Program-made: the position numbers and the translations under genes
Notes under the pieces: model-generated
What the model was told of the DNA's origin: nothing
Seen by the model: only the letters and a program-made list of their open reading frames with translations
Database searches by the model: none
Part shown: positions 8,322 to 17,666 of the stretch, in pieces
How positions within the stretch are numbered: position 1 is the first letter of the stretch
Layout of the letters: every line of letters begins with the position of its first letter
NCBI RefSeq assembly: GCF_000495435.3
Contig: NZ_AXUN02000068.1
Coordinates: 1 to 64,000, forward strand
Direction of reading: 5' to 3'
Source of the DNA: Youngiibacter fragilis 232.1
GTDB taxonomy: Bacteria; Bacillota; Clostridia; Clostridiales; Clostridiaceae
Length of the DNA: 64,000 nucleotides

Positions 8322-8642
8322 TTACTGCTCTGCAACCATGAAAATTTTATCTATCTTTTTTGAATAGCCTCTCCATGCTTCACAGAACGATATGAGTTGA
8401 ACATTACCTTGGGCTGTTACCTTGTAATAACGCCTGTTCCTTCCTTTATATTCAATATCATAAACTTCAAGAAAGTTGTCTTTTTCCAGACGCCTTAACA
8501 CTGGATACAGCGTAGATTCTGATATATCGATTTTTTCTCTGACATCCCGAGCTATTTTATATCCATAATTTCCTTCACTATTTTTAAAAATCACAGCTAA
8601 AACAATTGCATCCAGCAGTTCAGCTCTGGCATGAAATATCAT
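8322..8642 (-). CDS. PadR-family transcriptional regulator
   Basis: 106 residues from an ATG with GGGAG 8 bp upstream; an in-frame ATG 12 codons earlier lacks a site. The winged-helix pattern is typical of PadR: LLDAIVLAVI, then YGYKIARDVREKIDISESTLYPVLRRLEKDNFLE, then GRNRRYYKVTAQG. These proteins sense phenolics or envelope stress in some species. It lies at the distal end of the lipid/envelope operon, so it may adjust that operon or act elsewhere. It is short and lacks a long C-terminal helical domain, as in the PadR-s2 group. Confidence 0.85.
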   Translation of the reverse strand: MIFHARAELLDAIVLAVIFKNSEGNYGYKIARDVREKIDISESTLYPVLRRLEKDNFLEVYDIEYKGRNRRYYKVTAQGNVQLISFCEAWRGYSKKIDKIFMVAEQ

Positions 8643-8689
8643 TTCTTCATCTCCCGTCAATGAAATATGGCAATACAAAAATTTGATTA

Positions 8690-9774
8690 TTATTGAGGAA
8701 AGCGCAAATTCTTTATATATAATGCTAAAAGCAATTTAACGGTTTCAAAGACAAAACGCTTGGTTTCTGAGTCAATACCTCTTGCGGTTTCCATGGCCGA
8801 AACTGCTTTTCATGCCAATCTTCTGTAAAATCACTGAAATTTACTACACCCATTGATTCAATTACACTATATAATGTGGCTACAAATAGCTCTCGTTTTT
8901 CGTCATCCAGGGATAGGAGCCATTGCTTAATTACTGTATTGGCCTGTGCCGCTCCTCCTGTGATACCTTGCGTATATTGAAAATCTCCTTGATTCACTAC
9001 CCACGAAAAGGGATCATGCTGCATAAACCAGAACTGATTGCTTTCAACCGCTACATAGTCCTCTTGATGTTGCAAAAGCATCCCCACTAAAGAGAATTGA
9101 GGTAATGTTTTATGTATCCTGTTTTTAATCCTCGCATATTTTCCAGTAGCAAATATTTCATCCCTAAATCCGGGGCCATTGTGACTGTAAATACTGACAA
9201 TACGATCCTGAGTGGTCGAATGACACTCCATGGAAGCATAAACTGCGATGTTTCCACCCTTAGAATGTCCCCTCACCATAAAAGCTTGTTCAAACTTCTC
9301 AGCAACTGCATTCTAATAGGCAACTCCTTCCTGCTGTGCAGGTACTGGAGAAATATACGCCATGTTAAAATCCTCTTTCCAGCCTACAACCATTGAATCG
9401 GTTCCACGATAAGCAATATAGGCTGTTTCTTCATCAATCAGATAGGTAACAGTTGCAAACTGCTTTTGCTCCGATATGTTTAAGCTGTCAGCATAGCAAC
9501 ACATTCGAATAGCCCGATACCTGGAACTCATTCCAAGGGCAAGCAAGAGTCTTCGATTGCTTTTCGGATCTCGGACATGATGCAGCATATGATGAATATG
9601 CTCTGCTTTCAGCAATTCACCGATTCGCACAGGCTCTTGCGTGTCAGTGAGTCCCGGTACAATGTTGTTAAAATGAAGATACACAAACTGAGATAAAACC
9701 ATGCTATCCACCAGATTAAATTTCTTAGCTTTAAAGGTTTCCATCTGCGTTTCTGCATAATTTACAATATTCAT
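8690..9774 (-). pseudogene. DUF2974 (Mbeg1-like) lipase-fold protein, two disabling mutations
   Basis: The intact frame would encode ~360 residues of the DUF2974 alpha/beta hydrolase family: AYRGTDSMVVGWKEDFNM, then RGHSKGGNIAVYAS with the GHSKG nucleophile elbow. An in-frame TAG (at 9313-9315) breaks it; reading through restores VAY-x-NAVAEKFEQAF and the GHSKG block in the same frame. Near 8804-8811 an A-run is one base short: the -1 frame gives KAVSAMETARGID and FVFETVKLLL, the expected family ending, up to a stop at 8690. The start overlaps the yidC stop (ATGA). The protein is almost certainly inactive. Confidence 0.8.
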
Positions 9775-10673
9775 TCTCCATCTCTCCTAACGGCTGGATC
9801 ATTCGCTTTTTTATATTTTTTTAACACAAATAGATCAATAAATATCTGCTGAAAAAGCTGATAGATGTTTCCGATAATCCAATACAGTCCCAGCCCTGCA
9901 GGAACGGTAAAAGCAATTATTCCGCTCATGATGGGCGAAAGTAAAGCTATATTATTCTGTATCAAAGTTTGCATTTCTGTTTCGCTTGTTTTGGGTGTGT
10001 TTCTCATTGAGTATTTCATAGAAATAAAAGATGTCAGTGCCGACAATACCGGAATCAGCAGCAAAAGATAACTTTGTATCTCTGACCCTGAGGTGATATA
10101 GCTGGCAGGATTCCAATTGGGTACCGCACCTAAATTAATTCCTAAAAAACTCATGTTCAATAATTCCTCCGGCTTTAACAGGTTCGATACCTGCGAAAGC
10201 TGTTCCGGGTGAGCGCTAAAATAAGTGATTACGCTGATATCCTTCATTTGATTTATGTTTCCACTCCCCTGAGGTACCAGTGAATAAAGCTGCGTGATAA
10301 TCTCAGGAGATTTTCCCACCATATACTTTAAAGGCTGGGAAATTACATAATATAGAGAAAACAATATCGGCATCTGTATCAAAAGAGGGAGGCAGCCTCC
10401 TGCCGGATTTACTTTATTTTCTTGATACAACCTCATCAGTTCCGCACTTTGCTTTTCTTTGTCATCCCTGTATTTCTTTTGTATCTCCTGCATTTGAGGC
10501 TGGATCTCACTTATCTTTGAAGTTGATTGTACCTGCTTGATTGTCGTGGGAAGCAGCAATGTCTTTACGCCTACCGTAAAAATGATAAGTGCAATTCCAT
10601 AATTTTGAAAAGCTAAGCTATCGTATATAATTTTTAAAATAAATCCCATCGGAATGGAAACAAAGTCCAGCAT
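9771..10673 (-). CDS. yidC: YidC/Oxa1-family membrane protein insertase (paralogue)
   Basis: 300 residues with the YidC architecture: a first membrane segment after a short N-terminus, GVKTLLLPTTIKQ, a charged cytoplasmic hairpin (EIQPQMQEIQKKYRDDKEKQ), AGGCLPLLIQMPILFSLYYV, then three further membrane segments and a basic tail. The family inserts proteins into the membrane. The usual functional arginine before LLLP is lysine here (K37). There is no lipoprotein Cys at the start. Being inside a mobile operon, it is probably an extra copy serving the neighbouring membrane enzymes rather than the housekeeping insertase. Confidence 0.9.
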   Translation of the reverse strand: MLDFVSIPMGFILKIIYDSLAFQNYGIALIIFTVGVKTLLLPTTIKQVQSTSKISEIQPQMQEIQKKYRDDKEKQSAELMRLYQENKVNPAGGCLPLLIQMPILFSLYYVISQPLKYMVGKSPEIITQLYSLVPQGSGNINQMKDISVITYFSAHPEQLSQVSNLLKPEELLNMSFLGINLGAVPNWNPASYITSGSEIQSYLLLLIPVLSALTSFISMKYSMRNTPKTSETEMQTLIQNNIALLSPIMSGIIAFTVPAGLGLYWIIGNIYQLFQQIFIDLFVLKKYKKANDPAVRRDGE

Positions 10674-10770
10674 GTTATCCCCTTAGGCCTCCTTTGAATA
10701 AAAATATTTAAAATACAGCAGTTTATAATAAATTGTCAGGCGGCATTTCTATAGTTTGATACGATTGTGT

Positions 10771-11859
10771 TCATAGGTTTTTCTCCGGTTTAAAAAAGTG
10801 AATCTTATTATTATCGTACAGATATTTTATAACCACAATTGTAACCGGCAGGGCAACCAGTCCCACGAACCCAAAGATTTTAACCCCTACATACATACTG
10901 ATTAGCATGATAAGGGGATGGAGCCCAATTTGTTCACCTATCAGCTTGGGCTCCAATATATTTCGGACTACCGTTATAATTAGATATAGTGCCATTAATC
11001 CCAAGGCAAACGGCAGGTTACCTTGAACCAGTTCGATCAGAATCCAAGGGATAACGATACCCCCCGTTCCAAGTACAGGGAGAAAGTCAATCACGGCAAT
11101 CAGCGCAGCAACCTCAATCGCTCCATCTACTCTCAGGAGAAGCAGTCCCAAAGCGAGCTCGCCAAATGTGACCGCCATTAATATCGCATATGCTTTTACA
11201 TACTTAAACCCTATACCGGTAGCCAGTTTTTTTATTTCCGTAAAGAGACCTGGATTGTTGGATGGCAGCCGACTTGATAGATAAGCAGTAATCTTGCTAT
11301 AATCCATGGCAAAAAACAAAGAGGAAATAACCGCAAAGATAACGCCTAAAAACAAACCCGGTAAAAACGATACGGAGGAAGAGATTGACTCAATGACGGT
11401 TGAAGAAATTTTGCTAACCACAGAGCCTGTTGACTGTGATACAGACACAGCCATATCCTGAACCATTTGAACCATCGTCGGATCAAGTTTTTCAGAAGCT
11501 CTTTCGACATTTTCAAAAATGTCACGAATTGCAGGTTCAATTTGAAGTGCGTAGATTTCCGGGAGTCTGACAATGCTGTTCTTTACCAAAGCGACAAAGC
11601 GCATTCCTGTCCACGCCACCAACGAACTTACCCCCGCGTAAGACAGCAAAACCAGTACAACGGCCGTGGCCTTTTGCGGAAGATGAAATTTTTTAGAGGC
11701 AAAATTGATTACCGGCCTTAATATAAGTGCTACCGCAAACCCAATGATAAAAGGCATTATAAGAATTAAAATATGCTTAATAAAGATATAGACAATACCC
11801 GCAATTAGCGTAAAATATATTATGTTGATAATAAAATTCTTTTTTTGATTTATTGTCAT
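10771..11859 (-). CDS. AI-2E/PerM-family (YtvI-like) membrane permease
   Basis: 362 residues with about eight membrane segments in the AI-2E exporter pattern: an N-terminal hydrophobic pair, a long amphipathic middle, then IDFLPVLGTGGIVIPW and RNILEPKLIGEQIGLHPLI. YtvI is the sporulation-associated branch. Substrate unknown; related proteins export quorum signals or ions. Start chosen at the ATG with AAGGAG upstream. It lies between lgt and yidC with gaps of 32 and 97 bp. Confidence 0.85.
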   Translation of the reverse strand: MTINQKKNFIINIIYFTLIAGIVYIFIKHILILIMPFIIGFAVALILRPVINFASKKFHLPQKATAVVLVLLSYAGVSSLVAWTGMRFVALVKNSIVRLPEIYALQIEPAIRDIFENVERASEKLDPTMVQMVQDMAVSVSQSTGSVVSKISSTVIESISSSVSFLPGLFLGVIFAVISSLFFAMDYSKITAYLSSRLPSNNPGLFTEIKKLATGIGFKYVKAYAILMAVTFGELALGLLLLRVDGAIEVAALIAVIDFLPVLGTGGIVIPWILIELVQGNLPFALGLMALYLIITVVRNILEPKLIGEQIGLHPLIMLISMYVGVKIFGFVGLVALPVTIVVIKYLYDNNKIHFFKPEKNL

Positions 11860-11891
11860 TCAGTGTTCTCCTTATATACAACGGCTTATAT

Positions 11892-12647
11892 TCAAACCAT
11901 ACTTCTTTTTGATTTGTTACTCACGAAAAGCGCCACTGCTATGAAGAATAGGACAATGAGAGAAATAAACTGCGATGTTGACAGCAGACCCATATAGCCC
12001 CTATTGTCATTCCTTAAAAATTCAATTAAAAATCTTCCGGTGCTATACAGGATGAGATACAAGGCACCAACCTGTCCTTGTTTTCGCTCTCTCTGGGTGT
12101 AGAGCAGCAGTATGGCAGCAATCATGAAATCACCTGCGCTGGATAATAATTGGGTAGGAATTAATTTAACGCCATTCGGAGCAATTAAGGATTGTTTAAA
12201 CGCAATGCCAAAAGCGCTGTTTGTCTCACGGCCATAACAGCACCCTGCCAGGAAACAGCCGATTCGGCCAACCCCCTGGGCAAGAGCGATGGACGGTGCC
12301 GCTAAATCAAAATACGAGAGGAAACGAAGGTCCTTTCGTTTACAATATATCATTGCCGCAGCGATACCACTGATTATGCCTCCATAGACTACAAAGCCAC
12401 TTCCTGATAAAGCTAACTGCGGATTATCCCATATCGTTTCAAATTCTACAATACAGTAAAGTAATTTTGCTCCAATAAAGCCAGAGAGCAAAGAAATCAA
12501 ACTCAAGTTATAAATGCTGTTCTTGTCACACCCTCTGGCGCTTGCACGTTTTTCAAAGAGAAACAGTGCACAGATGATACCGATTGCTATCATCAGCCCA
12601 TATCCATGGATCACAATGGGGCCAAACGCTACTATATTGTTATACAT
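11892..12647 (-). CDS. lgt: divergent prolipoprotein diacylglyceryl transferase
   Basis: 251 residues with seven predicted membrane segments and the Lgt landmarks: HGYGLMIAIG near the N-terminus, GVGRIGCFLAGCCYGRE in place of the classical GRxGNFxNxE signature, and TGRFLIEFLRND near the end. The enzyme attaches diacylglycerol to the lipobox cysteine of prolipoproteins. The catalytic-region histidine of the E. coli enzyme (HGG) is tyrosine here (VVYGGI), a feature of a divergent Firmicutes branch, so its substrate may differ from the housekeeping enzyme. AAAGGAT precedes the ATG. Confidence 0.85.
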   Translation of the reverse strand: MYNNIVAFGPIVIHGYGLMIAIGIICALFLFEKRASARGCDKNSIYNLSLISLLSGFIGAKLLYCIVEFETIWDNPQLALSGSGFVVYGGIISGIAAAMIYCKRKDLRFLSYFDLAAPSIALAQGVGRIGCFLAGCCYGRETNSAFGIAFKQSLIAPNGVKLIPTQLLSSAGDFMIAAILLLYTQRERKQGQVGALYLILYSTGRFLIEFLRNDNRGYMGLLSTSQFISLIVLFFIAVALFVSNKSKRSMV

Positions 12648-12780
12648 GAATTTCGATATCCTTTCTGTACTGGCTTTAAAAGCCTCCCGCCATCCGCCGA
12701 ATCGGGGCAGACAGCGGGAGGGTGGAAACTTGTTTTGTTGATTCTGTCGCTAATTAATTGAAACCTTTTTTACCTTTCAC

Positions 12781-13629
12781 TCAGGAAAAGGCAATTGCTA
12801 ACATACCTGCCCCTGTATGGGCGCCTATTACAGGACCGACTTCGGTGAGGATTACCTCTGTATTGGGATATTGCTCTTGCAGCGCCTCTTTCAGTGCCTT
12901 AGCATCTTTCAGGCAATTTCCGTGTCCAATGACAACAACGCCATTGGCTGTTTTTTTATCTTGTGTCTGGTAATACTCTAACAAGTCATGGATGGACTTC
13001 TTTCTTCCCCGCTTTTTGTCAATAATCTGCAACAAACCCTTTTCATTTATCTTTAAAACCGGTTTGATTTGAAGGGTTGTACCTACGAAAGCGGTAGCCG
13101 CTGAAATGCGACCGCCGCGTTTCAGTGCGTCTAAGCCATCTACTACAAACCGACAGTAGGCCTGCTCCCGCAGTTTTTTTACCCAAACCACAAGTTCTTC
13201 TAAGGGGATTCCCTCCGCCTTTTTTCTGGCAGCTTCATATACCAGGTATCCCTGCAGCACGGAGGCTGCCAGCGTATCCACACAGGCAATTTGCCTGTGT
13301 GGATACCGCTCCCTTAATTCGGCAGTAATCAGACTTGCATTTTGAAATGTGCCTGACATGCCGGAGGAGAAGCCCAAATACAAAACATCCATCCCCCGTG
13401 AAAGGGATTCTTCAAATACCTTGTGAAATTCAGCCGGTGAAATCTGCGACGTGCTGGTTTTGCCCCCGGTCTGCTGTTCTTGATAAAAATCTTCGGTACG
13501 AATTGTCCCATTGGGGCCATATAGATAGACCAGCTCATTGAGACGTACTTCCATTGGTATTACGATGGTATCCCACAGCTTCCAATCCATATCGGCCGTG
13601 GCGTCTGTGATGATTTGGTAGGGGTTCAC
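12781..13629 (-). CDS. DegV-family fatty-acid-binding protein
   Basis: 282 residues from a GTG that overlaps the stop of the radical SAM gene by 4 bp (GTGA), indicating coupling. DegV pattern: IITDATADM, TSTSQISPAEF, LGFSSGMSGTFQNA, then RGGRISAATAF and a final VGPVIGAHTGAGMLA. DegV/FakB proteins hold a fatty acid and present it to a fatty acid kinase. In an operon with a patatin-like lipase and lipid enzymes it probably carries acyl chains. No kinase partner (FakA) is in the window. Confidence 0.92.
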   Translation of the reverse strand: MNPYQIITDATADMDWKLWDTIVIPMEVRLNELVYLYGPNGTIRTEDFYQEQQTGGKTSTSQISPAEFHKVFEESLSRGMDVLYLGFSSGMSGTFQNASLITAELRERYPHRQIACVDTLAASVLQGYLVYEAARKKAEGIPLEELVVWVKKLREQAYCRFVVDGLDALKRGGRISAATAFVGTTLQIKPVLKINEKGLLQIIDKKRGRKKSIHDLLEYYQTQDKKTANGVVVIGHGNCLKDAKALKEALQEQYPNTEVILTEVGPVIGAHTGAGMLAIAFS

Positions 13630-15005
13630 AATACACTCTGCTTTCCTGCGGAACGCTCTGCACAGCCTGCGCAGGAACCGCAATCATGCCAAAGCTGCTC
13701 CGACACTGGTGTCCAGCGCTTTGCATATTCCGCGGTTCTAGCGCACAATTCTTCTGCGCTTTCCGGCGATTGAAGATCTGTTGAATGCGCTCCTGATTTT
13801 CTCACCATTTCCGGCAGAAATTCAGGATTTTCCAGCATTGGGCAGGGGCGAAGCATATTGTCATTAAACGGCTGCCCGTCATGGTAGGCCATAAAAATGG
13901 GAGATTGCAATGCTTCCAGCAGAGTACAGTCATGAATGTTTGCGTTGGAGTAATGGATAAACACACAGGGATCGACATCTCCTGCTGCATTGATATGTAG
14001 ATAGCGTCTTCCTCCTGCGATACAGCCGCCCACGTACTGGGCATCATTTTGAAAATCCATGGAGAAAATTGCTTTTGTTTTGCGGAGCGCACGGATGCGA
14101 TCCCGTAGCTCTACTCTTTGTTCCGGCGTCACCATAAGCTCCGTAACAGCGCCCTGTCCTACCGGCATATAATGGAAGAACCATACAAAAAGTGCACCCA
14201 TCTCAATGATCTGGTCATAGAATGCCTCGCTGCTTACATCATCCCAGTTGACACTGGTGTAGCAAACCGAAAGCCCAAAGGGTAGTTTGTTTTCTTTTAA
14301 AAGCCGCATTGCATTCATGACCTTTGCGTAAACGCCCTCTCCGCGGCGGCTGTCATTCGCTTCCTCAAACCCTTCCAAGCTGATGGAAGGAATAAAGTTT
14401 TTCACCCGCAGCAGTTCCTTGCAGAAGTCCTCGTCGATCAATGTGGAGTTTGTAAAACACAAGAACATGCAATCCGAGTGTTTTTCACACAAGCGTATCA
14501 AATCCTTCTTGCGTACCAGCGGTTCGCCTCCGGTATAGATGTAGAGATAGGTTCCCAGCGCCTTGCCCTGCTCAATAATCGAGTCGATGTCCTCATAAGA
14601 AAGATTAAGCTTGTGTCCGTATTCGGCCGCCCAGCAGCCGGTGCATTTCAGATTGCATGCAGAGGTAGGGTCTAAAAGAATTGCCCAAGGGATATTACAG
14701 CCATATTTTTCACGGTTTCTCTCCTGCTCCGGCCAGCCGAAGAAATTTTCATTCAGGATAAAATTCCGGAAGAAGGTAATTCTCGCTCCGGCATCCAGCT
14801 CATAGATTTTCATAATCAGCTGATACCAGTTGTCTTTCCGATCAATTGCCGACAGAATAGCTTCCCGCTGGGGCGCAAATTCCTCCTTGGGTAGAAAACG
14901 GTCTACCAGCGCGGCCAGCTTGGGGATATTTGCGGCCGGGTCCTTTTCCAAATATTTAACTGCCTGATCAAAACCAAAGGCCTTTGCCTTATCACTAAAA
15001 TTCAT
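13626..15005 (-). CDS. radical SAM protein with SPASM-like C-terminus, unknown substrate
   Basis: 459 residues. The cluster motif CNLKCTGC (C117, C121, C124) sits in LDPTSACNLKCTGCWAAEYG, followed by the YTGGEPL SAM-binding motif. The C-terminus has further cysteines (CIAGG, DVDPCVF, RPCPM, then CGSCAGC near the end) consistent with auxiliary iron-sulfur clusters. About 100 residues precede the radical SAM domain. Context (DegV, patatin, cis-prenyltransferase, Lgt) suggests a lipid or lipid-linked substrate, but the protein itself does not reveal it. AAAGGAG precedes the ATG. Confidence 0.85.
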   Translation of the reverse strand: MNFSDKAKAFGFDQAVKYLEKDPAANIPKLAALVDRFLPKEEFAPQREAILSAIDRKDNWYQLIMKIYELDAGARITFFRNFILNENFFGWPEQERNREKYGCNIPWAILLDPTSACNLKCTGCWAAEYGHKLNLSYEDIDSIIEQGKALGTYLYIYTGGEPLVRKKDLIRLCEKHSDCMFLCFTNSTLIDEDFCKELLRVKNFIPSISLEGFEEANDSRRGEGVYAKVMNAMRLLKENKLPFGLSVCYTSVNWDDVSSEAFYDQIIEMGALFVWFFHYMPVGQGAVTELMVTPEQRVELRDRIRALRKTKAIFSMDFQNDAQYVGGCIAGGRRYLHINAAGDVDPCVFIHYSNANIHDCTLLEALQSPIFMAYHDGQPFNDNMLRPCPMLENPEFLPEMVRKSGAHSTDLQSPESAEELCARTAEYAKRWTPVSEQLWHDCGSCAGCAERSAGKQSVL

Positions 15006-15065
15006 AATTGATTCTCCTTTGCAAACTAAACTTATATATACGTATGAAGCACAAACGCCTGTAAA

Positions 15066-15953
15066 TTAGGTGGGTATAGCGGAACGAAATAAATAGTTCT
15101 GCAATTCATCCCAGCAGGATTTTGCAATCTGCAAACCATGCTGATAGTAGGATTCCAGTGTGGCGGGGTCTGTCTCAAACCGCTTGATTTCCGGAAGCCT
15201 TGGCCGTATTACAAATACTTTTCCCTCCTGTTCAAGACAATCCAGCAAAGCAAGCTGACCCTTGTACATTGCCGGCCGATTAAGTATTACTTGGACCAGC
15301 TGTGGAAAATCCTTGTAAAAGGTTTGATACAGGATACGCTGGTATGAATTCAATGTGGGAACAGCCCCACGGGTGCGGGTTAAAATGACCACGTTTTTTA
15401 GAAAGCCCTGCGTAATGGCACGTTCAATGGGTATGGAATCTGCCAAGCCTCCATCCAAGTATTTTTTTCCGTCCAGTTCTACCATTTTGGAAAATAGCGG
15501 GACACTGGCGGAGGCTTTGCCCAAAGTACCGAGCCGATGTTCATTACCGTTTTCATGGAGGTATTCCGCCTTTCCGGTATCGCAATTTGTAACAACGAAT
15601 TCTGTCTGTATTCCAGAACCAAAAAACGTTTTAAAGTGAAAAGGAAGCTGATTGTAAGGGTATTCATAGAAGATGCGGTCCAGATTAATAATGGTTTTAT
15701 TATGTATCAGCTGATTGACTCCAAAGTACTGGTTTTTCGCATCTTTTGGGATCATACAGCTTTTTGTATATCCAATTTGATTTGCAACATACCCCAGCAG
15801 ATTACATGCCCCGGCAGATACTCCGACTGCATAAGGGAATTTTAATCCCCGCTCCATAAAATAATCCAATACACCCGCTGTAAATATTCCCCTGAGTGCG
15901 CCCCCTTCTAAGACTAAGCCAATACCCTTTGTTTTAAGACCATCCTCTGTCAT
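15066..15953 (-). CDS. patatin-like phospholipase
   Basis: About 295 residues with the serine/aspartate dyad of patatins: the oxyanion stretch LEGGALRGIFTAGVLD, nucleophile motif GVSAG and the later DGG (KKYLDGGLADSIP). The family hydrolyses acyl esters of phospholipids. The frame is open to an ATG at 16073 with further ATGs at 16019 and 15953. None has a strong ribosome site; I chose 15953 because family members begin shortly before the LEGG motif. Its free fatty acids could feed the nearby DegV protein. Confidence 0.85.
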   Translation of the reverse strand: MTEDGLKTKGIGLVLEGGALRGIFTAGVLDYFMERGLKFPYAVGVSAGACNLLGYVANQIGYTKSCMIPKDAKNQYFGVNQLIHNKTIINLDRIFYEYPYNQLPFHFKTFFGSGIQTEFVVTNCDTGKAEYLHENGNEHRLGTLGKASASVPLFSKMVELDGKKYLDGGLADSIPIERAITQGFLKNVVILTRTRGAVPTLNSYQRILYQTFYKDFPQLVQVILNRPAMYKGQLALLDCLEQEGKVFVIRPRLPEIKRFETDPATLESYYQHGLQIAKSCWDELQNYLFRSAIPT

Positions 15954-16104
15954 TTTAATTTCACCATTGGTGTGATCGGATTTTTCATGCTTACTTTTTC
16001 GATCAATGAAGTAATGCATCTTTCTTTGTACAAGCCGAATCTCTCCTTTCTGCTTAAAGCTGCGGCAAATCAAAGAACTTTATCGTAAACTTTCCTTACT
16101 TGAA

Positions 16105-16809
16105 TTAATCTACACCAAAACGGCGGCTGCGGCATTGATAAACTCTGAGTGCTTCATCAAAGCATGCCTCATCAAAGTCAGGAAAGAGAACATCTGTAAA
16201 ATACATTTCAGCATAAGCAAGCTGCCATAGCATAAAGTTGCTGATACGGATTTCTCCGCTAGTACGCACCAGAAAATCTACCGGCGGTAAATCTTGATAT
16301 AGGTATCGGGTAAAGGTCGTTTCATTAATATCTTCGATTTGTAAAGTGTTTTCATCTACGTCAGCGGAGATTGCTTTGCACGCATCCACAATTTCTGCCC
16401 TTCCACCGTAATTAAGGCAGAAATTAACAATCGACTGTGTGCAGTCCTGTGTTTCAGAAGACAAATAATTCATTGCGTCTATTACCGAAGGGATCAGGTT
16501 CGTTCTTCTGCCTGAAAAAACAACCTTTATATTTTTACGCTTCATCTTCGCAGCCATCTCAGAAAAATTCTTGCAAAAAAGCTCCATCAGATAATCCACT
16601 TCATTTGCATCTCTTCTAAAATTTTCTGTTGAAAATACAAAGAGACTGATATATGAAACACCTGATTTTACTGCATGGTCAATTATTTTTTCCAAACGAT
16701 CAAATCCATGCTTATGTCCCATAAATGCTGGCATATGATGTTTTCTCGCCCATCGTCTGTTACCGTCAACTATAATTGCCAAATGATTTGGCACACTTAT
16801 CTGATTCAT
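16105..16809 (-). CDS. uppS: cis-prenyltransferase (undecaprenyl diphosphate synthase family)
   Basis: 234 residues with the family's signature blocks: IIVDGNRRWARK (catalytic Asp), FVFSTENFRR, then LVRTSGEIRISNFMLWQLAYAEMYF and LFPDFDE near the C-terminus. The enzyme builds cis-polyprenyl diphosphates, the lipid carriers for wall polymers. The usual DGNGRWA is DGNRRWA here, so the exact product length is uncertain. It is likely a second copy in the host. It lies between the CmpB-like gene and the patatin gene. Confidence 0.92.
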   Translation of the reverse strand: MNQISVPNHLAIIVDGNRRWARKHHMPAFMGHKHGFDRLEKIIDHAVKSGVSYISLFVFSTENFRRDANEVDYLMELFCKNFSEMAAKMKRKNIKVVFSGRRTNLIPSVIDAMNYLSSETQDCTQSIVNFCLNYGGRAEIVDACKAISADVDENTLQIEDINETTFTRYLYQDLPPVDFLVRTSGEIRISNFMLWQLAYAEMYFTDVLFPDFDEACFDEALRVYQCRSRRFGVD

Positions 16810-16832
16810 ATTTTTATCACCTATTTTCTTTT

Positions 16833-17666
16833 TTACTGAATCACATCCTCAACACTGGTATCCGGAGTGCAATCCACTTCCTGATGTTCTTTGGTTTCGG
16901 AATTCATTTTCATTTTTTCTTTTATGCTTAGCCTTTTTATAATTTCCTCATAGGCAGGAATATGTATATTGGGGAAAGCCCGGAAAAAATGCAATTCGTT
17001 TGATGACAGTCTAACATTTATATTCTGTACACGGATAAAAATCCCATGTCCCTTTTCAACAACAGATGAAATGGGAGTATCCCAAAATTTATCTGTCAGC
17101 TTGGAAAATGTACCGTCTGCCTTATCATAAATGGCATTATGAATGATACTTAAATGCTTATTCAGTCCCTTCCAGCTCCCAAGTGTAACAAGGATATCAA
17201 TTCCAGCCACTGCAAAGATTACAACAGCAAGCACATCTAACAGACTTTGGTTTAATTGAGTGGTCATTTGTAGAAGCGTCGGCTGTATTAAAAATTTGAC
17301 AATGACAACCCCGCCACCGAAAATAATCCCGCCGTATAGGCAAATCCGGCCGTGCAGTTGGAAGGGCAGGCTGCTATAATCCCACCATCTTGCATGAAAC
17401 ACTTTCTCCATACAGAATGAAGTAATGTATTCTACAACACAGCATAAAACAGCCGCAATCGCAAAAACTTCTAACATATTCGCATTATCTTTTAATACAA
17501 GCCAACACAAAATTGAGCCGGTTCCGTAAATTGGACAGTACGGTCCCAACAAAAATCCCCTGTTAATAAACCGCCGCTCTCCAAAAATGGAACAAACGAG
17601 AGATTCATAAAGCCATCCCAAAAAACTGTAGAAAAAGAAACACAGGAATAACTCACTTAAATTCAT
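16833..17666 (-). CDS. CmpB-like integral membrane protein (putative ABC transporter permease family)
   Basis: 277 residues with four to five membrane segments in the first 160 residues and the family's landmarks FFYSFLGWLYES, NRGFLLGPYCPIYG and MEKVFHARWWDYS. A ~110-residue cytoplasmic tail rich in charged residues follows. Despite the family name no ABC ATPase is nearby, and its biochemical role is unknown. It overlaps the upstream HD gene by 14 bp, so the two are probably translated together. Confidence 0.8.
   Translation of the reverse strand: MNLSELFLCFFFYSFLGWLYESLVCSIFGERRFINRGFLLGPYCPIYGTGSILCWLVLKDNANMLEVFAIAAVLCCVVEYITSFCMEKVFHARWWDYSSLPFQLHGRICLYGGIIFGGGVVIVKFLIQPTLLQMTTQLNQSLLDVLAVVIFAVAGIDILVTLGSWKGLNKHLSIIHNAIYDKADGTFSKLTDKFWDTPISSVVEKGHGIFIRVQNINVRLSSNELHFFRAFPNIHIPAYEEIIKRLSIKEKMKMNSETKEHQEVDCTPDTSVEDVIQ

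Noticed and set aside
8690-9774. Amber suppression or stop-codon recoding to explain the TAG in the DUF2974 gene
   Set aside because: A second lesion (frameshift) in the same gene points to decay, and I saw no other gene interrupted by TAG.
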